The position numbers were made by a program, and so were the translations under genes. Of a stretch of 64,000 nt of DNA, positions 41,163-50,514 are shown piece after piece. Position 1 is the stretch's first letter, and every line of letters starts with the position of its first letter. The DNA comes from JANMZO01 sp031383405 (lineage in GTDB: Bacteria; Actinomycetota; Acidimicrobiia; Acidimicrobiales; JANYDT01): assembly GCA_031383405.1 (NCBI GenBank), contig JANMZO010000266.1:1-64000 (forward strand), given 5' to 3'. Under the pieces are notes generated by a model. The model was not told where the DNA came from, made no database searches, and was given only the letters and a program-made list of their open reading frames with translations.

Positions 41163-44042
41163 GTGCCTTCCTCCCAGCGGCCTTCCCCTCGCTCGGGCGG
41201 TACGAGGGCTTCGGCATCTCGTGCACGCTCAGCTTCTGCCAAGCGGGCTCCGTCGCGAGCGCGCGCGACCCGTCCCTCGGTTGTGTCCGGTGTCCGGAGG
41301 TTTTTCGCTCGACACCTCGGCAGCCAATCCGACGACGTGTGGGGTCTGGTCCTGGTGGTCATCGGGCTTCTCGCCGGACTCGGCATGGGACTCAACCTCA
41401 CGGGTCCGTTCGGGCGACTCGTGCGAGACGCCACCGGAGCGTCCCTCGGCACGGCGAAGTTCCTGGTTCCGGTTGCGCTTGTCGCGATTGGATGGAGCAT
41501 GATCCGGGGTCGGGTGTACAAAGAACCGATTCCGGTTGGAATCGGCTCCGCCTTTTTGATCGTAGCGGCGACCGGATTGTTTCACCTCCGCAACGGATCA
41601 CTCCCGTGGGGTACCCCGGTTGTTCGTCTCCGCTCCGGTGGCGGGTTGCTGGGGCTGGTCGTGGCCGAGCCCCTGCAGAAGGTCATCGCCACGTGGGGTT
41701 CAGTCCTCGTCCTCGGCGTATTGGCAGTGATAGGCCTACTTATCTTTGCCCGGCTCGGAATCCGCGAAGCGGTCGACCGCACGGCGACGCGTGTGGCGCC
41801 CGTGGGGGGTGCAGCGGGTCGTGGCCTCCGCTCCTTGTTCTCATTGGGCGATGAGGAGGAGGAGATCGATGAGATGGCCGACGCGCCGCTGAATGAAAGC
41901 TCTCGATCGAAGCGCATCAATCGGCCGGCCCGGTTCTCGAAGGCGCTCGTCGCGGCAGGCGCCGTCGCGCAAGCACCGGGTCGCCGGCCGACGGCGCCGC
42001 CGCTGCGGACCGAGCGGCGGTCGTTCCACTACGCCCTCCCGGAGTACGACGATATCGAACCTTATCCCGACGGTTCGGCCACCGGCACCTACGACCGAGG
42101 GTTCGGAGACCACGACCGCGACGGTGCAGAACTCATCAACCTGGTCGCCGACGCCAAGCCCAAGAAGAAGCGGGCCCGAAAAGGAAAGGTCGTCGACGGC
42201 GACGCGAAAGGTTGGCTCGGCGACGACCGGCGTCTCGACACGGTCGACCTCGCCGCCGCAGACGCCGCCGCGGCCGCAGCAGCGGCAGTCCGCGGTCGCG
42301 TGAAGATAACCTTCCCGCCTGAACCGGTATGGACCGAGGAACAGCCCACGGCGGAGTCGGTTCCTTTGCCGGGTCTGGACCCCCGGAAACCCGCCATTGT
42401 CTGGAAGCTGCCGCCCCGCTCGATTCTGAAGAAGGGCAAGGCGGTGGAGATTGACAGGCGCGCGGTTGAATCGCTTGGTCGCATCCTCGAAGAAGCGCTC
42501 GCCGCTCACGGCGTGGAAACCCGCCTGGTCGGTATGACCGTCGGGCCGACCGTTACGCGCTTTGAACTGGAGCTCGCCCCCGGTGTGAAGGTCGCGAAGG
42601 TTACGGTTCTGCAAAAAGACATCGCATATGCGATGGCCACCGCCGATGTCCGGATCCTGGCACCGATCCCCGGCAAGTCGGCCATCGGTGTCGAGGTACC
42701 GAACCGGCAGCGCCAACTTGTGGCGGTCGGCGACGTGCTCAACACCCCGGATGCAAAGGCATTCCCCGGGCCGCTGAGTGTGGCGATCGGTCGCGACATC
42801 GACGGCAAGCCGGTAATGGTCGACCTGGCGAAGATGCCCCATGTTCTGGTGGCCGGTACGACGGGTTCCGGCAAGTCGAGCTGCATCAACTCGTTGCTCA
42901 CCTCGATCCTCATGCGGTCTACGCCGGAGGAGGTTCGCATGATTCTGATCGACCCGAAGATGGTCGAACTCAGTCAGTACAACGGGCTTCCGCATCTCCT
43001 CACGCAGGTCGTCACCAATCCGAAGAAGGCGGCCAGCGCACTGCAGTGGGCCGTCGACGAGATGGAGCGCCGCTACGAGCTGTTGGCCAAGCTTGGCTTC
43101 CGCGATGTGACCGGATACAACGCGGCATGCGAACGTGGTGACCTGCTCGATCCCTACGCGAACGACCCGGCCGGTGGCATTGGACTTCCGCCCGCACCGT
43201 TCTACGAGAAGATGAGTTTCATTCTCATCGTCGTCGACGAGCTCGCCGATCTCATGATGGTCGCGGCCCGCGACGTCGAAGAGTCCATATGTCGCATAGC
43301 TCAGAAGGCCCGCGCCGTCGGCATCCATCTGGTGATTGCGACCCAGCGACCGAGCGTGAACGTGATCACCGGGTTGATTAAAGCCAACGTCCCCTCACGC
43401 TTCGCCTTTGCCGTAAGCTCACTTACTGATTCGCGGGTCATCATCGACCAACCCGGTGCCGAAAAGCTGATCGGGCAGGGCGACATGCTGATGCTCACCG
43501 TGTCATCCAACGTGCCTCACCGCGTACAGGGCAACTTCGTCAGCGAAGAGGAAATTCGCGCCGTGGTGTCGTTCTGGCGCAAACAGAACGAGAACGTAAT
43601 CCAGTCCCTGCCCGGGGTGAAAGAAGCCGCCGAACCCGGCACCCGCGAAGCGTCGAGCGGGTTTGTCGACTTCTCCTCCGACGGCGGAGTAGAGCGAATT
43701 GAATCCGCCACCCCGAAGATGATCGGCGGTACGCAGGGGGCCTTTGTCTACGGCGGGGTCGAAGAGCTCTCGGGCAGGTCGGGTGGCAGCAGCCTGTTCG
43801 GCGATGATGACGATGGCGACTCCGACGACATGCTCGACGCGGCGATGGAACTCGTCGTGCGCTCACAACTGGGATCCACCTCAATGTTGCAGCGCAAGCT
43901 CCGGGTCGGCTTTTCCCGTGCCGGTCGCATCATGGACCTGCTCGAGAACAAGGGCATCGTCGGACCGTCGACGGGATCCAAGGCCCGTGAAGTTCTCATG
44001 ACGGTCGAAGAACTGGAAGCGCTGATCAAGCGTCGCGGCTGA
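41163..44042 (+). CDS. ftsK: DNA translocase FtsK/SpoIIIE
   Basis: A 959-residue septal DNA pump. The N-terminal basic region and four transmembrane helices (about residues 60-200) anchor it. A charged, Ala-rich linker follows to about residue 400. The RecA-like motor has Walker A Gly565-Ser572 (GTTGSGKS), Walker B ILIVVDELADLMM and the ATQRPSVNVITGLIKAN sensor. The C-terminal winged-helix gamma domain (QLGSTSMLQRKLRVGFSRAGRIMDLLE) recognises polar DNA motifs. It starts at GTG 41163. A TTGCGA/TACGGT pair at 41126/41147 would place transcription only a few nt upstream of the start codon. Confidence 0.95.
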   Translation: MPSSQRPSPRSGGTRASASRARSASAKRAPSRARATRPSVVSGVRRFFARHLGSQSDDVWGLVLVVIGLLAGLGMGLNLTGPFGRLVRDATGASLGTAKFLVPVALVAIGWSMIRGRVYKEPIPVGIGSAFLIVAATGLFHLRNGSLPWGTPVVRLRSGGGLLGLVVAEPLQKVIATWGSVLVLGVLAVIGLLIFARLGIREAVDRTATRVAPVGGAAGRGLRSLFSLGDEEEEIDEMADAPLNESSRSKRINRPARFSKALVAAGAVAQAPGRRPTAPPLRTERRSFHYALPEYDDIEPYPDGSATGTYDRGFGDHDRDGAELINLVADAKPKKKRARKGKVVDGDAKGWLGDDRRLDTVDLAAADAAAAAAAAVRGRVKITFPPEPVWTEEQPTAESVPLPGLDPRKPAIVWKLPPRSILKKGKAVEIDRRAVESLGRILEEALAAHGVETRLVGMTVGPTVTRFELELAPGVKVAKVTVLQKDIAYAMATADVRILAPIPGKSAIGVEVPNRQRQLVAVGDVLNTPDAKAFPGPLSVAIGRDIDGKPVMVDLAKMPHVLVAGTTGSGKSSCINSLLTSILMRSTPEEVRMILIDPKMVELSQYNGLPHLLTQVVTNPKKAASALQWAVDEMERRYELLAKLGFRDVTGYNAACERGDLLDPYANDPAGGIGLPPAPFYEKMSFILIVVDELADLMMVAARDVEESICRIAQKARAVGIHLVIATQRPSVNVITGLIKANVPSRFAFAVSSLTDSRVIIDQPGAEKLIGQGDMLMLTVSSNVPHRVQGNFVSEEEIRAVVSFWRKQNENVIQSLPGVKEAAEPGTREASSGFVDFSSDGGVERIESATPKMIGGTQGAFVYGGVEELSGRSGGSSLFGDDDDGDSDDMLDAAMELVVRSQLGSTSMLQRKLRVGFSRAGRIMDLLENKGIVGPSTGSKAREVLMTVEELEALIKRRG

Positions 44043-44105
44043 GCGGGCACTGCCCGAACCGACCTGGACCCGGCGACACCTGTCGCCCAACTGACCGGGC
44101 GCCCC

Positions 44106-44160
44106 TCCCCAACTCGACATCTGCTGCGTGGCCCTGGTCGGGGATTTGCCGGGTTGGGGA
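44106..44160. terminator. Inverted repeat between convergent ftsK and acyl-CoA synthetase genes
   Basis: TCCCCAAC (44106-44113) pairs with GTTGGGGA (44153-44160) around a 39-nt loop. It is the only symmetrical element in the 134-bp convergent gap, and the terminator role is tentative. Confidence 0.35.
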
Positions 44161-44176
44161 CGGCTGGGGACCATGG

Positions 44177-45730
44177 TCAAATTTCAGCTGCGCCGGCCAA
44201 TTCGCTTTTCACAACCTTTCCGAGGGCGTTGCGCGGGAGCGCGTCGAGGAAACGGATGGAGCGTGGTTGTTTGAAGCGGGCCAGATGAGCCGCGGCATGA
44301 TCGAGGATGCTCTGCTCCAATTCGGCGGTCGCCCCGGAACCTTGAGCCGCCACGACGTACGCAACCACCGTCTCTCCCCATTGTGGATCGGGCATACCGG
44401 CTACCGCGCATTCGGACACTGACGGGTGCAGCCGCAATGCCTCTTCGACTTCTCGGGGGTACACGTTGAAGCCGCCCGTGATGATCAGGTCCTTGGAACG
44501 ACCGACGATCCTCAGGTACCCGTCAGGGTCGAACTGACCGATGTCACCGGTGAGAAACCATCCGTCGTCGTCGAAGGCCGCCTCGGTTGCTTTCGGGTTC
44601 TCCCAGTATGTGCGCATAATATTTGGGCCGCGCAGTAAAATCTCTCCGGGCTCACTGACGGATGCATCGGGGTCTCCGGCGAGTCGTACTTCCACGCCGG
44701 GAAGCGCCAGGCCGACGGACCCGGCCCGACGGTCACCGTCGTAGGGGTTCGAAACGTTCATGATCGTCTCGGTCATGCCGTAACGCTCAACAATCGTCTG
44801 GTGGCCGTTCGTACCAAGCGCTCTGAACACGTCGGGGGCGAGGGGTGCCGAACCCGAGACGCACAATCGGAGGGTGCTCAACTCACCGACCCGGGCCGAC
44901 TCGGCGAAACGAATCCACATCGTCGGTACGCCGAACAGCAGAGTCGCCCGTTCAGATCGCACGACGTCGAGTATTGCGTCGACATCGAAACGGGGGACGA
45001 TCACCGCGCTGGCACCGGCCAACAAGGTGCCGTGGATGCCGACGCCGAGCCCGTGCATGTGGAACAGCGGGAGGGCCAGAACCAACCGATCCCCGGAGGT
45101 CCAACGCCACGCGATCCGAAGTGCTTCCGCGCTGGCGAGGATGTTGCCGTGGCTCAAGACCACTCCCTTGGGCTTGCCGGTCGTGCCGGAGGTGAACATC
45201 AGCATCGCTGGTTCGTCGGTGTCGGCCTGATCGAGCGAATGGTCACCGAGCCTCGGAGCCGTGTTCGCCTCGTCGACCAACGCTCCGGGTGTGGCCGAGT
45301 TGGTGAGCGGAAGCCTGCTCTGGTCATCGAGTACGGCGAATCCCGGGCGCGCCTGCTCGGCCACCGCGCTGACCTCTGATGCGGTGTACGCCGTGTTGAC
45401 CGGCACGACGATTGCCCCGAGACGCAGCGCAGCAATATGGGCCAGGACCAGTTCGACCGAGGGCGGCGAACTCATGAGAACGCGGTCGCCCTTGCGGATG
45501 CCGCTGTGGGCGAACGTTCCGGCGATGCGGGCGGTCAGATTGAGCAAGTCCGAGCCCGTGAACCACGAGCCACCGGGCGACAGTAGGGTCGGTGCATCCG
45601 GCCGGGCCCGCCAGTTGGCGGCCCATGCCCGGGGAAGCGAGCCGGCGGCGACGAGTTCCTCGGGTCGGCCGGTGAAGCCATGCCGGCTCCAGGCCTCGGT
45701 GTCACGTAGTGGACCTACACGCTGCGTCAT
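44177..45730 (-). CDS. Acyl-CoA synthetase, malonyl-CoA synthetase (MatB)-like
   Basis: A 517-residue AMP-forming ligase of the ANL superfamily. The P-loop-like A3 motif is FTSGTTGKPKGVVLSHGN near residue 178. The YGMTET motif, the GWFLTGDIGQFD hinge region and GRSKDLIITGGFNVYPREVEE follow, with catalytic Lys in LPRNALGKVVKSEL at the end. The length and FHMHGLGVGIHGTL substrate-pocket region are closest to MatB-type malonyl/methylmalonyl-CoA synthetases, but other short or medium acids are possible. It is monocistronic and converges with ftsK. It contains one GTATGTGCGCATAA motif at 44606. Confidence 0.88.
   Translation of the reverse strand: MTQRVGPLRDTEAWSRHGFTGRPEELVAAGSLPRAWAANWRARPDAPTLLSPGGSWFTGSDLLNLTARIAGTFAHSGIRKGDRVLMSSPPSVELVLAHIAALRLGAIVVPVNTAYTASEVSAVAEQARPGFAVLDDQSRLPLTNSATPGALVDEANTAPRLGDHSLDQADTDEPAMLMFTSGTTGKPKGVVLSHGNILASAEALRIAWRWTSGDRLVLALPLFHMHGLGVGIHGTLLAGASAVIVPRFDVDAILDVVRSERATLLFGVPTMWIRFAESARVGELSTLRLCVSGSAPLAPDVFRALGTNGHQTIVERYGMTETIMNVSNPYDGDRRAGSVGLALPGVEVRLAGDPDASVSEPGEILLRGPNIMRTYWENPKATEAAFDDDGWFLTGDIGQFDPDGYLRIVGRSKDLIITGGFNVYPREVEEALRLHPSVSECAVAGMPDPQWGETVVAYVVAAQGSGATAELEQSILDHAAAHLARFKQPRSIRFLDALPRNALGKVVKSELAGAAEI
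44606..44619. other. Instance of the dispersed palindromic motif GTAWGYGYRCWTAC
   Basis: GTATGTGCGCATAA is inside the acyl-CoA synthetase gene, followed at once by an AT-rich TATTT. It is one of the closest matches to the consensus outside the ureide operon. Confidence 0.45.
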
Positions 45731-45832
45731 GACGCGATCGTACTTAGCTCAGGGAGGCGCGAGCCTGCCTCAGGGGTTGGGGATGCAAGCTCGGCGTTGA
45801 AGGAAGCAATTCACGGTGAAGTTCAGCTTGTC

Positions 45833-45860
45833 TTGCACTTGTCCTATCGGCCGGTAGGCT
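45833..45860 (+). promoter_or_regulatory. Candidate promoter of icd
   Basis: TTGCAC at 45833 and TAGGCT at 45855 are separated by 16 bp, a reasonable vegetative promoter. A near-perfect palindrome CCTATCGG-CCGGTAGG (45843-45858) overlaps the spacer and -10 and could be an operator. Confidence 0.4.
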
Positions 45861-45898
45861 GGGCTTATCCGGTCCCCCGCCCTCGAAGGAGTCCCCAC

Positions 45899-47119
45899 GT
45901 GGCCAAAAGAATCAAAGTCGCAAACCCCGTCGTTGAGATGGACGGCGACGAAATGACCCGCATCATCTGGCAGTTCATCAAAGACAAATTGATTCTTCCG
46001 TATCTCGACATTGATCTGAAGTACTACGACCTCGGAATCGAGGAGCGTGATCGCACCGACGACCAGATCACCATTGATTCGGCCAACGCCACGAAGAAGT
46101 ACGGCGTAGCCGTGAAGTGCGCCACGATCACCCCCGACGAGGCCCGCGTCGAGGAATACGGACTGAAGAAGATGTGGAAGTCGCCGAACGGCACGATCCG
46201 CAACATCCTCGGAGGCGTAATCTTCCGCGAGCCGATCGTCATCTCGAACATCCCGCGGTTGGTGCCGGGCTGGACCAAGCCGATCGTGATCGGTCGCCAC
46301 GCGCACGGCGACCAGTACAAGGCGACCGACTACAAGGTCCCCGGCGAAGGAACGGTCACGATGACCTACGTACCGAAAGACGGAGGTGCGCCGGTCGAGA
46401 TGAAGATCGCGGATTTCGGCGCCGACGGCGGTGTTGTGATGGGCATGTACAACTTCAACGACTCGATCCGCGACTTCGCCCGAGCGTCGCTCAGGTACGG
46501 CCTCGACCGCAACATGCCGGTCTACCTGTCTACGAAGAACACGATCCTGAAGGCTTACGACGGTCAGTTCAAGGATCTCTTCGAGGAGATCTACCAGGCT
46601 GAGTTCAAGGCGCAGATGGATGCGGCCGGGCTCACCTACGAGCACCGCCTGATCGACGACATGGTCGCTTGCGCGATGAAGTGGGAGGGCGGGTATGTGT
46701 GGGCCTGCAAGAACTACGACGGCGACGTGCAGTCTGACACCGTGGCCCAGGGTTACGGCTCGCTCGGCCTGATGACCAGCGTACTTATGACTCCCGACGG
46801 TAAGACCGTTGAGGCCGAGGCGGCCCACGGCACGGTGACGCGTCACTACCGTGAACACCAGAAGGGCAACAAGACATCGACGAATCCCATCGCCTCGATC
46901 TACGCCTGGACCCAGGGCCTCAGCTACCGCGGCAAGATGGACAACACTCCCGAGGTCAGCGCGTTCGCCCATGCGCTCGAAACGGTATGTGTGGCTACGG
47001 TCGAGTCGGGCAGGATGACCAAGGACCTCTCGTTGCTGATCAGCAAAGACGCGCCTTGGTTGTCGACCGAAGACTTCCTCGACGCCCTCGACGAAAACCT
47101 TCAGGCCAAACTCGCCTGA
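45899..47119 (+). CDS. icd: NADP-dependent isocitrate dehydrogenase (dimeric, eukaryote-like type II)
   Basis: A 406-residue enzyme oxidising isocitrate to 2-oxoglutarate in the TCA cycle. VVEMDGDEMTRIIWQFIKDKLI at the N terminus, KSPNGTIRNILGG (substrate Ser/Asn), IGRHAHGDQYKATD and the coenzyme region EAAHGTVTRHYREHQKG place it in the subfamily II, NADP-specific group shared with eukaryotic IDH rather than the E. coli Icd type. The GTG at 45899 follows GAAGGAG by 9 nt. Homology does not extend into the longer upstream frame. A strong hairpin follows the gene. Confidence 0.96.
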   Translation: MAKRIKVANPVVEMDGDEMTRIIWQFIKDKLILPYLDIDLKYYDLGIEERDRTDDQITIDSANATKKYGVAVKCATITPDEARVEEYGLKKMWKSPNGTIRNILGGVIFREPIVISNIPRLVPGWTKPIVIGRHAHGDQYKATDYKVPGEGTVTMTYVPKDGGAPVEMKIADFGADGGVVMGMYNFNDSIRDFARASLRYGLDRNMPVYLSTKNTILKAYDGQFKDLFEEIYQAEFKAQMDAAGLTYEHRLIDDMVACAMKWEGGYVWACKNYDGDVQSDTVAQGYGSLGLMTSVLMTPDGKTVEAEAAHGTVTRHYREHQKGNKTSTNPIASIYAWTQGLSYRGKMDNTPEVSAFAHALETVCVATVESGRMTKDLSLLISKDAPWLSTEDFLDALDENLQAKLA

Positions 47120-47139
47120 CTCGAACGGGAAGGCGCTGG

Positions 47140-47184
47140 TTTGGGGATGGTTGGTGCGCCACAGACGCAAAAACCATCCCCAAA
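47140..47184. terminator. Bidirectional terminator between icd and rsgA
   Basis: A perfect 13-bp stem TTTGGGGATGGTT (47140-47152) with AACCATCCCCAAA (47172-47184) encloses a 19-nt loop. It is flanked by A/T at the stem base, so it works for both convergent genes. Confidence 0.9.
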
Positions 47185-47197
47185 GCGAAGCGCGAGA

Positions 47198-48226
47198 CTA
47201 GCGGCGGCGCCCTCGGTTGATCGCCCGGGTCCGTTCCACCTGGCGTTGCGCCAAATCGGTCTGTTCGGTGATCAACTTCTTCCACCCGGCCACCCGCGCG
47301 CCATCGAGCGTGCCGGCGGCAACGGCCGCGTTTACCTCGCATCCGGGTTCGAGGTTGTGCTGACAATCAGCAAAGCGGCAGTTGAGAGCGACGGTCTCAA
47401 GATCGCTGAACGCTTCCGCGGTGCCGGCTTCCGCGTCCCAAAGCTGCAACTCGCGAAGTCCCGGTGTGTCGATGAACAAGGTTCCGTCGACGAGCACGAG
47501 AAGTTGGCGGTGCTTGGTCGTGTGACGGCCGCGGCCGTCGTTGCGCACATCGCCGGTGGCCATGACTTCGGCTCCGGCGAGTCGGTTCACGAGCGTCGAC
47601 TTGCCGACACCGGAGGACCCGACAATCGCGAGCGTCTTTCCGTGACCCATATGCGCACGTATTAATTCGAGGCCTACGTCGGTAACCGACGACACGGGCA
47701 CCACTTCGCTTCCGATGCCTATCGCCCGGACCTCAGCGGCGAGCGTTTCGCGAAGCTCCGGAGTAACCATGTCGGCTTTCGTGAGCGCGACAACGACTTG
47801 CGCGCCGCTTTCAAAAGCCATGGCAAGGAACCGTTCCAGGCGGCGAACATTGAAGTCGGAGCCGAAGGCCATGGCAATGATGAGCACGTCGACGTTGGCC
47901 GCCAGTGGTTGCGCCTCGGTGGTGTCGCCGGCCACTTTGCGAGCGACCAGCGTGCGCCGCGGGACAAGCCCCTGGATCGATCCGACCTCCGGCGTGCTCC
48001 CGGGTTTCACGATGACCCAATCACCGACGGTCGGCATATCCAGTGCCCGGGAGATGTGTTTGAACCGTCCGGTCAACGAACAGGTCGCAACTGCAGAATC
48101 GGTCACGACCTCAATATGACCGCGGGCGTTGGACACGACGCGGCCGACGATTGAACCGACGGGTACCTCAGGTTGTCCCATTGTGCCGAGCCCGAGGTCG
48201 GTCAGCGATGGGCGCTCCGCACTCAA
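47198..48226 (-). CDS. rsgA: Ribosome small subunit-dependent GTPase A
   Basis: RsgA is a circularly permuted GTPase checking 30S maturation. The 342-residue protein has an N-terminal OB fold with RKVAG, then the permuted G motifs: the ALTKADM (G4) segment comes before the G1 P-loop GSSGVGKSTLVNRLAG and the G3 DTPGLRELQLWD. A C-terminal zinc knuckle CRFADCQHNLEPGC ends it. This order is diagnostic. The gene is downstream of, and overlaps by 4 bp, an alpha/beta hydrolase gene. The motif ATATGCGCACGTAT is present at 47649. Confidence 0.94.
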   Translation of the reverse strand: MSAERPSLTDLGLGTMGQPEVPVGSIVGRVVSNARGHIEVVTDSAVATCSLTGRFKHISRALDMPTVGDWVIVKPGSTPEVGSIQGLVPRRTLVARKVAGDTTEAQPLAANVDVLIIAMAFGSDFNVRRLERFLAMAFESGAQVVVALTKADMVTPELRETLAAEVRAIGIGSEVVPVSSVTDVGLELIRAHMGHGKTLAIVGSSGVGKSTLVNRLAGAEVMATGDVRNDGRGRHTTKHRQLLVLVDGTLFIDTPGLRELQLWDAEAGTAEAFSDLETVALNCRFADCQHNLEPGCEVNAAVAAGTLDGARVAGWKKLITEQTDLAQRQVERTRAINRGRRR

Positions 48227-49128
48227 TGCGCGACTGACCTCAAAGGGTTGGGTTTTGCCGACGACCGTCGGCCTGACCCGGCCGTCTTGCGGTTGCGGGC
48301 TTCATTCCAACTCGCGGGCTTGGGGAACATGGAACGGAAGAGGAGGGGAGCCTTGAACGGGCGCCAGTCGTCGATGGGCTGCATCAGCCGGTCCGACACT
48401 GCGTATAGCACCGCGGGGTTGACGCCGAGGCCCGAATGACTTCCGCGGACTTCGATGTTCTCGTGGTTTTCGCGGACCATGTCGATGCAGGTGTGCCAGC
48501 GCACCACGCCGTCGGTCCGGGAGTAGATCGCCGTCGAAGGAACCGTCAATGGTGGTTTGTCGGCCTCTTCGGAGGCGAGCCGGAGCACTTCGTCACTCCA
48601 GGTTGGGGACAGGCGGTCGACGAGGCCTGAGATCGATGACCGGTCGATCATGGTCAGACGGAACGGGCTTCCGAGTGTGATGACCTGACGGACCGCTTCG
48701 GGGTTGTTCCGCGCCAACTCCCGGGCGTAGATGCCACCCAGGCTCCACCCGACGATGCTCACGGGTTTGTTGTGCCGGTCATGGAGTTGCGCCAGACGTT
48801 CGTGAATACCGTCGAAGATTCGGTCGGTTGGGCCGATGTTGAGCCCGAGGTTCCATCCGTGGGCCCAGTACCCCTGCGAGCGGATGGTCATTCGCAGCGG
48901 GACCGTCGATAGGTCACCCGCGGTGAAGCCGGGCAGAACGAGGACGGGGTGGTTGTCGCCCCGGCCGAGGAGGCGCAGAATCGGTGACGAAGCGGCAAAC
49001 GCGCCTGCTTCGAAGATTGCTCGGCTCTCGGCCAGTCTCAGGAGGCAGTGGGGCGCGCCCGTGAAACGGTGTTCCGTCTGGTCCGTTTCGTCGTCCGTGC
49101 CGGTGGCATCTTGGGTTTTTTGCTGCAC
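48223..49128 (-). CDS. Lipase-like alpha/beta hydrolase
   Basis: A 301-residue soluble alpha/beta-hydrolase. The nucleophile elbow is GWSLGG with Ser129. The acid Asp is probably in YSRTDGVVRW and the base His in RGSHSGLGVNP. The N-terminal LVLPGFTAGDLSTVPLR supplies the oxyanion hole. It resembles actinobacterial PGAP1/triacylglycerol-lipase-like proteins that act on lipids. The Lys/Arg-rich C-terminal 25 residues are non-conserved. The stop overlaps rsgA by 4 bp, so the two are co-transcribed without an obvious functional link. Confidence 0.78.
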   Translation of the reverse strand: MQQKTQDATGTDDETDQTEHRFTGAPHCLLRLAESRAIFEAGAFAASSPILRLLGRGDNHPVLVLPGFTAGDLSTVPLRMTIRSQGYWAHGWNLGLNIGPTDRIFDGIHERLAQLHDRHNKPVSIVGWSLGGIYARELARNNPEAVRQVITLGSPFRLTMIDRSSISGLVDRLSPTWSDEVLRLASEEADKPPLTVPSTAIYSRTDGVVRWHTCIDMVRENHENIEVRGSHSGLGVNPAVLYAVSDRLMQPIDDWRPFKAPLLFRSMFPKPASWNEARNRKTAGSGRRSSAKPNPLRSVAH

Positions 49129-49306
49129 ACCACAACCGTATAGCTCAACCCGGTCGAACGGTAATCACAATGGTCCGTTCGCACCGCTCAATGGGTCTTT
49201 GGCACCGCTTGGCCGGCCAGTGCCGGACTGCGAAAAGACCGGCCGGGACAAGCCCGATCAGCCTCGGGATTGGTGTGGACGCCACCGGCTGGGTAACCAT
49301 CGTGGA

Positions 49307-50476
49307 GTGGACGATGCAAAGCGACGGAAGGCGGGGCGGCGACTGAACGTGGTTGTTGCGGCGACGTTTCTGGCGAACGGCATGATCCTCGGTGCGGTCC
49401 CGCAGTTTCTTCGGTCGGATCTCGGGGCAAACCGTTTTCAAACGGGTCTAGGAACGACGGGGTTCTTTGTTGCGGCGTTGTTGATCCGTCCGTTCAGCGG
49501 TCCAATGATCGACCGTTGGGGAAGGCGTCCGTTCATTCGCTGGACCCTTCTGGGTATGGCCGTCACGACGCTCGGATACTTCTCCGTCGGAAGCATCGCG
49601 GGCGTGACCGTGCTGCGGCTGGTCCAGGGAGCAATGGGTTCACTTTTCTACATCGCCACCCTGACCGCCACAACCGAGTTGGCCCCGCCTGACAGGCGAG
49701 CGGCAGCGGTAGCGCGACTATCGGTGATGGTCTACCTCGGGTTTATCATCGGCCCGCTGATTGCCGACCTCCTGATCCACGGGCCGGGTTTCACGTGGGC
49801 CTGGGCAACGATCGTCGGTCTCTACCTCTTGGCGTTCGGGCTGGGGGCAACGCTCAGCGAATCGCGGGTGACGAAGGGCGAGGACGACCTGAAAGAGGCG
49901 AACAGGTTCTTCCATCGAGCGTCCGTAGTTCCCGGAGTTGCGTTGTTCTCGACCGCAGTTTGCTTTTCCACCGTGACTGCGTTCACGCCCGACTACGCGG
50001 ACAACATCGGACTCTCGCGGCCCGGGTGGCTCCTTGCCTCATATTCCGCTTCAGTGCTGTTGGTACGGGTGCTGAGCGGCTCGACGATCGACCGGGCCAG
50101 CCCCTACCGCGTCGCCATCCCGGGCTTCGTCGTCGGAGCAGCGGGGCTGGCAGTACTCGCTATCTCGACGTCGGTTCCGATGTCATTCGCAGGCATGGCG
50201 ATGGCCGGACTCGGAAGCGGCTCCACTTTCCCGGCGTTGATCGCCATGGTGGTTCGGGGCGTCCCCGACGTCGAACGGGCCGTGGGGCTGGCATCGTTGC
50301 TGATGTTCAACGACTTCGGCCAGGGCCTTTCCGGGCCCGCTGTCGGCAAGATCTCGGACGCTCTCGGGTGGCGGTGGGTGTTCGGTGTGCCTTCGATTCT
50401 CGCAGCCGTGTCGGTGCTTGTGCTGGTGTGGGCACGGCAACGATCGCGGACGATTCCCGTGCCGGTCACCGCCTGA
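49307..50476 (+). CDS. Major facilitator superfamily transporter
   Basis: A 389-residue protein with 12 predicted transmembrane helices. The loop 2-3 signature is DRWGRRPFIRWTLLG near residue 60, and the second-half equivalent is SGSTIDRASPYRVAIPGF. The pattern is that of DHA1-type drug/sugar efflux pumps. The frame is open far upstream. I use the GTG at 49307, which gives a normal MFS N terminus, but the precise start is uncertain. It converges with the ASCH-PrmA gene. Confidence 0.8.
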   Translation: MDDAKRRKAGRRLNVVVAATFLANGMILGAVPQFLRSDLGANRFQTGLGTTGFFVAALLIRPFSGPMIDRWGRRPFIRWTLLGMAVTTLGYFSVGSIAGVTVLRLVQGAMGSLFYIATLTATTELAPPDRRAAAVARLSVMVYLGFIIGPLIADLLIHGPGFTWAWATIVGLYLLAFGLGATLSESRVTKGEDDLKEANRFFHRASVVPGVALFSTAVCFSTVTAFTPDYADNIGLSRPGWLLASYSASVLLVRVLSGSTIDRASPYRVAIPGFVVGAAGLAVLAISTSVPMSFAGMAMAGLGSGSTFPALIAMVVRGVPDVERAVGLASLLMFNDFGQGLSGPAVGKISDALGWRWVFGVPSILAAVSVLVLVWARQRSRTIPVPVTA

Positions 50477-50514
50477 GAGTGGTGGCCGGTCCAGAGCCGA
50501 AACCATGCCTGCCT

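Noticed and set aside
41841..43328. 495-codon open frame antisense to ftsK
   Set aside because: Opposite strand of conserved FtsK motor sequence, with no recognisable domain.
45770..47170. 466-codon open frame antisense to icd
   Set aside because: It mirrors the icd codon pattern and has no motif of its own.
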